Shown piece after piece: positions 1-5,773 of a stretch of DNA of 5,773 bases (its first letter is position 1; every line of letters begins with the position of its first letter). The stretch is from a bacterium (GTDB taxonomy: Bacteria; Atribacterota; JS1; SB-45; 34-128): contig JAHIPN010000248.1 of the NCBI GenBank assembly GCA_018894595.1, positions 1-5,773 on the forward strand. Direction: 5' to 3'. The notes beneath the pieces were generated by a model, which saw only the letters and a list, made by a program, of their open reading frames with translations, was not told the DNA's origin and searched no databases. A program made the translations under genes and the position numbers.

Positions 1-1130
<1,130 letters not shown>

Positions 1131-1137
1131 CGATGTT

Positions 1138-1143
1138 CCTCCC
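1138..1143 (-). promoter_or_regulatory. Ribosome binding site of proS
   Basis: GGGAGG on the minus strand ends 7 bases before the GTG at 1130. This decides the GTG start, placing the TAG at codon 21 inside the translated region and not in a leader. Confidence 0.75.
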
Positions 1144-1190
1144 TTATTTAGTCCTCATCTTATTACAGTCTTATAATATATTTATTAAAG

Positions 1191-1219
1191 ATTTTACCAT
1201 AATTTAATACACTTGTCTA
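1191..1219 (-). promoter_or_regulatory. Sigma70-type promoter for proS
   Basis: On the minus strand, TAGACA (1219-1214, 5 of 6 matches to the -35 consensus) is followed by a 17-base spacer and TAAAAT (1196-1191, 5 of 6 matches to the -10). Transcription would begin near 1184, giving a leader of about 54 bases. No T-box sequence (AGGGTGGNACC type) is seen in this leader. The presence of its own promoter suggests proS is not solely dependent on read-through from the racemase gene 163 bases upstream. Confidence 0.55.
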
Positions 1220-1240
1220 AATTTTATGTACTTATAGACA
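1214..1240. promoter_or_regulatory. Possible operator: short dyad over the proS -35 element
   Basis: TGTCTA (1214-1219) and TAGACA (1235-1240) form a 6-base inverted repeat separated by 15 bases. One arm coincides with the -35 hexamer of the proposed proS promoter. The geometry would suit a dimeric regulator, but arms this short in AT-rich DNA can arise by chance. Confidence 0.2.
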
Positions 1241-1293
1241 GGTGGACTTGCCCTCGTGAAAACCGGGGACATGATGTTGGTTGTTATTGTTTT

Positions 1294-1989
1294 TTATAGC
1301 TTGGCTTTTTGAACTGCGGCTTTGGCTAAAACCTGGGTCGGGTCTATTATTGGAACTGAGACATCTCCCTCTTTTAGGATTAGGGGAATCTCGGTACATC
1401 CGGCAATTATTGCTTCTGCTCCTTTATCGATCAATTTTTGGGCAATTTTTATAATATTTCTCTTAATTCCTTCAGATAAATCTCCTGCCTTAACCGCATA
1501 GATTATCTTCATAACTTCTTCCCTGTCTTCCTTCTCAGGATAGATAATCTCGATATTATATTTTTTAAAGTGTTGATGGTAAATTTCCGTTTTATAAGTC
1601 CCAATTGAAGCTAACAAGCCCACTTTTTTAATAGAGGGAATTTTCTTTTGGGTCTCTTTGGCAGTTTCTTCAATCATATTCAATATCGGTATCTTGACAC
1701 TTTCTTGAATTGAGGGAAGGAAATAATGAGCGGTATTGCAGGGGATAATTATAAAATCTGCTCCGGATTTCTCTAAATTTTGAGCGGTCTCTCGTAAAGC
1801 GGGAAGAGGGTCTTTTCCTTTTCCCAAGATGGCTGCAGTTCGATCTGCTATCTTAGGATTATTATCAATAATTATCCTTAAATGATCCTGGTCTTTTTCT
1901 GCGGGAGTAAATTTAATTATCTTATAAAATAAGTCTATAGTGGCCTCAGGCCCCATGCCGCCTAAAATTCCGATAATTTTTTCTGGCAT
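1294..1989 (-). CDS. Asp/Glu racemase family protein, probable aspartate racemase
   Basis: A PLP-independent amino acid racemase of the Asp/Glu/hydantoin racemase superfamily, 231 residues, which is the usual length. These enzymes interconvert L- and D-aspartate (or glutamate) using two cysteines that act as acid and base from opposite sides of the substrate. Both are present: Cys84 in IIIPCNTAH and Cys198 in IIAGCTEIPL. The N-terminal IGILGGMGPEATIDLF (6-21) is the signature of the aspartate racemase branch, whereas MurI proteins usually begin with a D-S-G-x-G-G motif. The protein is cytosolic with no signal peptide. The ATG at 1989 is supported by AAGGAAG at 2001-2007; the stop is TAA. Substrate specificity (Asp versus Glu) cannot be settled from sequence. 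It may feed D-amino acids into peptidoglycan, but no cell-wall genes are adjacent. It is divergently arranged with the phosphoesterase gene. Confidence 0.9.
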   Translation of the reverse strand: MPEKIIGILGGMGPEATIDLFYKIIKFTPAEKDQDHLRIIIDNNPKIADRTAAILGKGKDPLPALRETAQNLEKSGADFIIIPCNTAHYFLPSIQESVKIPILNMIEETAKETQKKIPSIKKVGLLASIGTYKTEIYHQHFKKYNIEIIYPEKEDREEVMKIIYAVKAGDLSEGIKRNIIKIAQKLIDKGAEAIIAGCTEIPLILKEGDVSVPIIDPTQVLAKAAVQKAKL

Positions 1990-2000
1990 TTCTGATTTTA

Positions 2001-2007
2001 CTTCCTT
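2001..2007 (-). promoter_or_regulatory. Ribosome binding site of the racemase gene
   Basis: AAGGAAG on the minus strand lies 11 bases before the ATG at 1989. The spacing is slightly long but supports this start. Confidence 0.5.
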
Positions 2008-2015
2008 TTTACCAG

Positions 2016-2056
2016 ATTATATGGGTTTGCTCTTATTTTAAAACCATTATATTATA
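2016..2056 (-). promoter_or_regulatory. Candidate -10 elements for the racemase gene
   Basis: Perfect TATAAT hexamers occur on the minus strand at 2016-2021, 2046-2051 and 2051-2056, the last two sharing one base. None has a convincing -35 box 16-18 bases upstream. The block probably contains the racemase promoter, but the DNA is so AT-rich that the exact element cannot be chosen. Confidence 0.3.
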
Positions 2057-2120
2057 CTATAAAAATAAAAAAAATACTTCTTTTTCTAAAATATTTTTAA
2101 TAAATTATACATACGAAGCG

Positions 2121-2149
2121 TTGCAGATAATTTTATAGTAAATTATAAT
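2121..2149 (+). promoter_or_regulatory. Candidate promoter reading toward the phosphoesterase gene
   Basis: TTGCAG (2121-2126), a 17-base spacer and a perfect TATAAT (2144-2149) would start a transcript near 2156. That transcript would carry both palindromic repeats in a leader of nearly 200 bases. The -35 match is only partial (TTG conserved). A second weak option nearer the gene is TTGTTA (2257-2262), 18 bases, TAATAT (2281-2286). Confidence 0.35.
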
Positions 2150-2169
2150 TCTTTGGTTATAATTATGTT

Positions 2170-2193
2170 GTAGGGGCACAATGAATTGTGCCC
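2170..2193 (+). repeat. Palindromic repeat, copy A of an inverted pair
   Basis: It begins GTAGGGGCAC and contains a perfect 9-base hairpin: GGGCACAAT (2174-2182), loop GA, ATTGTGCCC (2185-2193). It matches the reverse complement of copy B at 21 of 24 positions. It stands out as GC-rich DNA in an AT-rich intergenic region, as expected for a small dispersed repeat. Confidence 0.8.
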
Positions 2194-2222
2194 TCACCAT
2201 ATTATTACCTAATTTCTCCTGT

Positions 2223-2246
2223 GGGCACGATGCATCGTGCCCCTAC
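2223..2246 (-). repeat. Palindromic repeat, copy B of an inverted pair
   Basis: Bases 2223-2242 are a perfect 20-base palindrome (GGGCACGATG and its complement), followed by CCTAC. It is the inverted counterpart of copy A, with 29 bases between them. The outer ends GTAGGGGCAC (2170-2179) and GTGCCCCTAC (2237-2246) are exact reverse complements, so the two copies can also pair with each other. The arrangement resembles REP pairs (REPIN/BIME-type elements). Confidence 0.8.
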
Positions 2247-2335
2247 ATTACCATTTTGTTACTTTTTAGGTTACAATCATAATATTATAAAACCTTTCTT
2301 TTTTGCGTTTTTTAATATAAAATGGATAAAAATGT

Positions 2336-2342
2336 AAGGAGG
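2336..2342 (+). promoter_or_regulatory. Ribosome binding site that sets the phosphoesterase start
   Basis: AAGGAGG is a full-strength Shine-Dalgarno site 9 bases before the ATG at 2352. It lies inside the longer reading frame that would begin at the in-frame ATG at 2322, which has no ribosome binding site of its own. The start at 2352 is therefore preferred. Confidence 0.8.
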
Positions 2343-2351
2343 TATGACAAG

Positions 2352-2849
2352 ATGAAGATTGGGATAATCTCGGACACACATGATAATTTACCTCAGATAA
2401 AAAAAGCGGTAGAAATCTTTAACCGGGAAAAAGTTGAGCTGATTTTGCATGCGGGGGACTTTGTTTCTCCTTTTACTTTCTTGGAATTTAAAAATCTAAA
2501 CTGTCCTCTAAAAGGAGTCTTCGGAAATAATGATGGAGATAAACTTTACCTTCAAGAAAAATTTAAGGGGATAGGAGAGCTTTATCCTGAACCTTATCAG
2601 ATGAACTTAAATCATAAAAATATAGTTATACTGCATAAAGAAGGATTAATAGATGCTCTGGCAGAGAGTCAGAAATACGAGGTAATCATCTATGGGCATA
2701 CCCATCGAACTGATTTACGCAAAATCGGAAAGACCCTCATTATAAATCCGGGTGAATGCGGAGGCTGGCTCAGCGGAAAAAGTACCATCGCCTTATTGAA
2801 TCTGGAAAATTTAGAGGCAAAGATTGTAGAGCTAGCGGATAGCGTTTAG
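2352..2849 (+). CDS. YfcE/MJ0936-family metallophosphoesterase
   Basis: A 165-residue calcineurin-like phosphodiesterase of the small YfcE/MJ0936 class (COG0622). Such enzymes hydrolyse phosphodiester bonds with a two-metal centre, usually Mn or Ni; MJ0936 and E. coli YfcE act on artificial phosphodiesters in vitro, but the physiological substrate is not settled. The full set of metal ligands is visible: SDTHDN (Asp8, His10), HAGDF (Asp36), GNND (Asn59), His95 in ILHKEG, and GHTH (His116, His118). NPGECGGWLSGKST near the C-terminus is the characteristic INPGE loop of the MJ0936-like branch. It is cytosolic with no signal peptide. The start follows from AAGGAGG; a longer form from 2322 would begin at codon -10 and break the usual MKIGIISDTH start. 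The last codons GCG GAT AGC GTT TAG coincide with a repeat motif found inverted at 3098-3125, so the tail and the TAG stop may be repeat-derived. Confidence 0.92.
   Translation: MKIGIISDTHDNLPQIKKAVEIFNREKVELILHAGDFVSPFTFLEFKNLNCPLKGVFGNNDGDKLYLQEKFKGIGELYPEPYQMNLNHKNIVILHKEGLIDALAESQKYEVIIYGHTHRTDLRKIGKTLIINPGECGGWLSGKSTIALLNLENLEAKIVELADSV
2834..2849 (+). repeat. Two AGCGNNN heptads at the 3' end of the phosphoesterase gene
   Basis: AGCGGAT (2834-2840) and AGCGTTT (2841-2847), followed by AG, match the AGCGTNN heptads seen in inverted orientation at 3098-3125. AGCGTTTAG (2841-2849) is the exact reverse complement of CTAAACGCT (3103-3111). These heptads encode the final residues and stop of the gene. 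Confidence 0.55.
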
Positions 2850-2860
2850 AAACAGGTAGC

Positions 2861-2892
2861 TGGTTACATGGTTAGTTGGTTAATTGGTTAAG
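2861..2892 (+). repeat. Octamer tandem repeat, TGGTTANN x 4
   Basis: Four consecutive 8-base units read TGGTTACA, TGGTTAGT, TGGTTAAT and TGGTTAAG. The first six bases are identical in all four and the last two vary. It begins 11 bases after the phosphoesterase stop. It is not coding as far as I can see. Confidence 0.8.
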
Positions 2893-2903
2893 ATAGTAAA
2901 AAA

Positions 2904-2917
2904 CGTATCTCATATCT
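2904..2917 (+). repeat. Heptamer tandem repeat, CRTATCT x 2
   Basis: CGTATCT (2904-2910) is followed directly by CATATCT (2911-2917) and then a partial unit starting CGT. This is a minor member of the same short-repeat patchwork; two units alone would be weak evidence. Confidence 0.45.
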
Positions 2918-2950
2918 CGTGAGCACCAAGAAAAAGTGTTCTTCGAAAAA

Positions 2951-2987
2951 ATGAGATTGCCGCACTCACTTCGTTCGTTCGCAATGA
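2951..2987. repeat. Dispersed-repeat-like element with ATTGC/GCAAT ends
   Basis: ATTGC (2956-2960) and GCAAT (2981-2985) enclose a segment rich in CACTCACTTCGTTCGTTCG. From general knowledge, elements of the form GAGATTGC-core-GCAATGA are frequent intergenic repeats in many bacterial genomes. I recognise the shape but cannot count copies within this window. Confidence 0.5.
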
Positions 2988-2991
2988 TAGG

Positions 2992-3020
2992 AAAAAAAAC
3001 GGGGCGGATAAATCCGCCCC
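2992..3020 (-). terminator. Rho-independent terminator for the UPF0182 gene
   Basis: A perfect 9-base stem, GGGGCGGAT (3001-3009) and ATCCGCCCC (3012-3020), has a 2-base loop. On the minus strand it is followed by one G and then eight T (2999-2992). That is the classic terminator layout, about 110 bases after the UPF0182 stop. In the plus direction the hairpin is followed by TTGTAATAAC, so it would work less well for the phosphoesterase transcript. Its GGGGC/GCCCC stem resembles the palindromes at 2170-2246, so it may be a repeat serving as a terminator. Confidence 0.75.
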
Positions 3021-3028
3021 TTGTAATA

Positions 3029-3056
3029 ACTGAAAACTGAATATTTCTCGGAATAT
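3029..3056 (+). repeat. Heptamer pair ACTGAAW and small dyad
   Basis: ACTGAAA (3029-3035) is followed by ACTGAAT (3036-3042). A short inverted repeat, ATATT (3041-3045) and AATAT (3052-3056), overlaps the end of it. Both are weak alone and are listed as part of the patchwork between the convergent genes. Confidence 0.35.
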
Positions 3057-3097
3057 AGCATTTTATTATCTTATCCTTACACTTGCAGCTCACAACT

Positions 3098-3125
3098 ATA
3101 CGCTAAACGCTGTACGCTCCACGCT
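3098..3125 (-). repeat. Heptamer tandem repeat, NNACGCT x 4
   Basis: Four perfect-register 7-base units read ATACGCT, AAACGCT, GTACGCT and CCACGCT (AGCGTNN on the minus strand). The five-base core is invariant and the other two positions differ in each unit. The array ends 4 bases from the UPF0182 stop codon and faces the related heptads at 2834-2849 in inverted orientation. Confidence 0.8.
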
Positions 3126-3129
3126 AATT

Positions 3130-5773
3130 TTACTCTCTCTCGCTTGCCTCTTCTAACAGCTTCAGAGTCTGTTCAAGTTTCTGCAGTTCTTCTCCGTATT
3201 TGCTCCAGTTGCCTTCACGGGCGAACTCTTGAGCATTTTCGTAATATCCCGCCGCTTCCTTAATTAAATCTTTAAGAGTTTTTTCTTCACCCGTCACTAC
3301 AATTTCTCTTTCTCCAAAACTCCGGGCAAAGAGCTTCTCTAAAGCATCTTCCAGATTATTTCCTATCACCACATCAGAACCATTGGAGAGGATTACTCTC
3401 TTTAACTCAGGGATCTCTCCCGTTTCCGCCCGCAAATATAAAGGCTCAACATAAAGAATTGATTTTTCTACAGGGATTACCAGCAGATTCCCTCGGATAA
3501 CCGTAGAACCCTTCTGTCCCCATAAGGTTAATTGTTGGGAGATTTCCGAATTCTGGTCAATCCGCGCTTCTATCTGCATCGGGCCAAAGATTAATTTTTC
3601 CTTGGGAAATTTATAAACAATCAAGTTACCATAATCCGGTTGATCGTTCTTTGCGGCCAGCCAGGCAATCATATTATTCTTGGTAGAAGGAGTAAAGGGA
3701 GTCATCAAAATAAATTCTTCCCTTTCGTGACCCGGGAGTTTAGTAATAATATAATAGGGTTCCATCTTAATCTCATCTTCCCCGTACAGTTCATTAGGAA
3801 TGGTCCAGTAATCTTCCTTATTATAAAATACATCAGGATCAGTCATATGGTAAGTAGAATAAAGCTCAGCTTGTACCTGGAAGAGATCTTTAGGATAACG
3901 GATATGCTGCTTTAAATCCTCAGGCATCTGGTCAAAGTTCTTAAACAGTTGTGGGAATATATTTTTATAGACTTCAGCTACAGGGTCCTTCTGATCTATA
4001 ATATAAAAATCCATTGTCCCATTGTAGGCATCGATTACCACCTTGACCGAATTTCTAATATAATTGAAGGAACCCCTTGTAATAGGAGTAGAGTAAGGAT
4101 AATTACTGGATATGGTATAAGCATCCTGTATCCAGAATAATTTCCCTTCTTTAGAAATTACCATATAAGGATCTTTGTCATAACCCAGGAAAGGAGCTAT
4201 CTTATTGACTCTCTCCTGAATATTACGATTGATCATAATTCGACTCTCGGTAGTAAAATTAGTGGTGAGTAAAATCTGCATATTAGAAAATTTTATAGAA
4301 AAAAGAATCCTTCTCCATAGAGAGGAGACCGGCATCCCACCATTACCCGCATAGGTACTGTAGACATTCTCATCTCCTTTAGGATAATCAAACTCTTTGG
4401 CTTTAGTCTTTACAATTACATAACCTTTAGTTATCTCTCCATAATAAATCTCCGGTCTTGTAATATCCAGATTTACGCTGGAAACCGGAGGAATATCTTT
4501 AATCAACAGTTCGGGAAGGCCTTCTCCGCTAATCTTATTAACCGGATTTACCACTACCCCATAGCCATGAGTATAAGTTAATACCTCATTCACCCAGGTC
4601 TTGGCCTGTTCTGGTATCTTATCTTTATCTAATTCCCGGGGAGAGACCATCACCTGCTGATAGTTTCCGTTAAAATAATAACGGTCCACATCTACACTAT
4701 TAAAATCATAATATAACCTGATGGCCTGAATCTGTTTTAAAGTTTGTTTTATAGGTCTCCAATCCCAGAGTCGGATATTTCTAATCGTCTCATCATTTTT
4801 CTCAATATCCTCGAAACTTATCTCTTCCTTTACCGGAAATTCTTCCTCCTTAATCTTATCTAAACCATACGCAACCCGGGTAGCTTCAATATTATTTAAT
4901 ATATAAGGTCTCTCCTTGCTGCCTTCATTAGGCAAAACTACCGCACTCTGAATAATTGTGGGATAGATTCCTCCCAGTAAGATAGAGACACCAACCAACA
5001 CCGCCAATCCCAAAGCTGGCAATTTCCAATTTTCTTTCCTTGCAGTTACAAAAAACAGTGCTGCGCAAACCAAAGCTAAAACCATTAAAACCCTCAAAGC
5101 AAATAGAGTGGCATGGACATCAGCATATCCTGCTCCATAGATAACCGCACGAGTAGAGTAGAGAATCTTAAAGGCGTTTAACCAATACTGCCAGGATTTT
5201 AAAATTAATATGAAACCGATAAGTAAGGAAAGATGTACCTTAACCGGGGTTTCAATAATAAGTTTTTTATATTCATATTTTACCGCCCTTTTAACAATAT
5301 AAATAGCAGCTACTACAACAGCAATGATGCTAAGAGCAAAGGATAACCAGTTTCTGACGAATTCCCAGAAAGGCAGACTAAACATATAAAAACCGATATC
5401 TTTATTAAAGATAGGGTCAGTTATCCCAAATGAAGTTCTGTTTAAATAAATCAGAATCTTTTCCCAACTAGAGCTTTCGGAGAATCCCATAAAGAGCGCA
5501 ATAATCAGGGAAAACCATAAAACAAATTTTTTATTTATCTGAATATTTTGCAGGCTTTTATATAGTTGAATCTCCGGCCTTTCAAACTCATCCTGGCCTA
5601 TTTCCACCTGAAACTCCGGAGCAAAACGTCGAGCAAAAGAAAGATTTATAAAAGACAATATAAAAAATGCTGCAGCAAAAAACAGCATGACTACCCCTTT
5701 GGTCAACAGTATCTTCCAAAAAACGGTAACATATTGTACTGACTTAAACCATATTAAATCAATATAAATTGAG
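3130..5773 (-). CDS. UPF0182 family integral membrane protein, N-terminus off window
   Basis: A large membrane protein of the UPF0182 family (COG1615, PF03699), function unknown. The frame stays open to the right edge, giving 880 visible residues. A TTG at 5704-5706 could be called as a start, but the 22 codons upstream read IDLIWFKSV then VFWKILLTK, matching the conserved family N-terminus (DWLWF, then VFW). The real start and the first membrane helix therefore lie outside. Counting from the edge, six hydrophobic helices are visible near 24-47, 82-98, 137-160, 179-199, 224-244 and 252-274. Family signatures include GITDPIFNKDIGFYMFSLPF (116-135), SWQYWL and GAGYADVHATL (about 193-223), and PNEGSKERPYILNNIEATR (281-299). 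A large domain, probably extracytoplasmic, follows, then a helical tail rich in Glu and Lys. The C-terminus looks complete, ending in TAA. It is convergent with the phosphoesterase gene, with a terminator at 2992-3020. Confidence 0.93.
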   Translation of the reverse strand, partial: SIYIDLIWFKSVQYVTVFWKILLTKGVVMLFFAAAFFILSFINLSFARRFAPEFQVEIGQDEFERPEIQLYKSLQNIQINKKFVLWFSLIIALFMGFSESSSWEKILIYLNRTSFGITDPIFNKDIGFYMFSLPFWEFVRNWLSFALSIIAVVVAAIYIVKRAVKYEYKKLIIETPVKVHLSLLIGFILILKSWQYWLNAFKILYSTRAVIYGAGYADVHATLFALRVLMVLALVCAALFFVTARKENWKLPALGLAVLVGVSILLGGIYPTIIQSAVVLPNEGSKERPYILNNIEATRVAYGLDKIKEEEFPVKEEISFEDIEKNDETIRNIRLWDWRPIKQTLKQIQAIRLYYDFNSVDVDRYYFNGNYQQVMVSPRELDKDKIPEQAKTWVNEVLTYTHGYGVVVNPVNKISGEGLPELLIKDIPPVSSVNLDITRPEIYYGEITKGYVIVKTKAKEFDYPKGDENVYSTYAGNGGMPVSSLWRRILFSIKFSNMQILLTTNFTTESRIMINRNIQERVNKIAPFLGYDKDPYMVISKEGKLFWIQDAYTISSNYPYSTPITRGSFNYIRNSVKVVIDAYNGTMDFYIIDQKDPVAEVYKNIFPQLFKNFDQMPEDLKQHIRYPKDLFQVQAELYSTYHMTDPDVFYNKEDYWTIPNELYGEDEIKMEPYYIITKLPGHEREEFILMTPFTPSTKNNMIAWLAAKNDQPDYGNLIVYKFPKEKLIFGPMQIEARIDQNSEISQQLTLWGQKGSTVIRGNLLVIPVEKSILYVEPLYLRAETGEIPELKRVILSNGSDVVIGNNLEDALEKLFARSFGEREIVVTGEEKTLKDLIKEAAGYYENAQEFAREGNWSKYGEELQKLEQTLKLLEEASERE

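Larger units (their letters stand above)
1990..2351. other. Divergent intergenic region, 362 bases, no gene
   Basis: This stretch separates the racemase (minus) and phosphoesterase (plus) genes. I found no plausible coding frame or RNA gene in it. Roughly 2040-2160 is extremely AT-rich with long A and T runs. Bases 2170-2246 hold an inverted pair of GC-rich palindromic repeats, and 2247-2335 is again AT-rich with possible promoter hexamers. Promoter candidates are listed separately. Confidence 0.7.

Noticed and set aside
1131..1200. T-box or other riboswitch in the proS leader
   Set aside because: The predicted leader is only about 54 bases, AT-rich, and lacks the T-box core sequence or a strong terminator/antiterminator pair.
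2322..2351. Ten-codon N-terminal extension of the phosphoesterase
   Set aside because: The ATG at 2322 has no ribosome binding site, while AAGGAGG sits inside the extension, correctly placed for the ATG at 2352, which gives the standard MKIGIISDTH start.
2872..3093. Minus-strand 73-codon open frame between the convergent genes
   Set aside because: It spans the terminator hairpin and several repeats, and its translation (for example the ANERSECGNLI segment) is simply the GCAAT-ended repeat read through. No ribosome binding site or homology supports it.
2853..3125. CRISPR array or attachment site in the repeat-rich gap
   Set aside because: Repeat units are only 7-8 bases, adjoin without spacers, and differ between arrays. 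There are no cas genes, no tRNA gene and no integrase.
3640..4140. Two plus-strand open frames (3640-3915 and 3949-4140)
   Set aside because: Both lie opposite the UPF0182 gene, whose frame carries clear family signatures throughout.

Overview
The window looks like a piece of an AT-rich bacterial chromosome, probably from an uncultivated anaerobic lineage. The bacterial signs are clear Shine-Dalgarno sites (GGGAGG, AAGGAGG, AAGGAAG), sigma70-like promoters and GTG starts. The prolyl-tRNA synthetase is the archaeal/eukaryal-like form, which many bacteria also carry (Thermus is an example). I cannot fix the phylum from sequence alone. Short GC-rich palindromes and 7- to 8-base tandem repeats packed between AT-rich genes suggest a genome carrying many dispersed small repeats.

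Layout. Bases 1-1130 (minus) hold the N-terminal three quarters of proS, which runs off the left edge. Its frame is intact except for one in-frame TAG at codon 21, at a position where the family has a conserved Trp. Bases 1131-1293 are a short intergenic region with a good minus-strand promoter for proS. Bases 1294-1989 (minus) are a complete Asp/Glu racemase family gene. Bases 1990-2351 are a divergent, very AT-rich intergenic region. It carries promoter candidates for both directions and a pair of inverted 24-base palindromic repeats. Bases 2352-2849 (plus) encode a complete YfcE/MJ0936-type metallophosphoesterase. Bases 2850-3129 lie between convergent genes and form a patchwork of small repeats plus a rho-independent terminator. 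Bases 3130-5773 (minus) are a UPF0182 membrane protein whose reading frame stays open to the right edge, so its true N-terminus lies outside the window.

The genes do not form an obvious pathway. proS is a translation gene, the racemase may supply D-aspartate or D-glutamate for the cell wall, the phosphoesterase substrate is unknown, and UPF0182 proteins have no established function. I see no defence system, CRISPR array, transposase or gene cluster. The points that most deserve a second look are the amber codon inside proS, the covarying inverted palindrome pair, and the repeat patchwork that appears to supply the last codons and the stop of the phosphoesterase gene.
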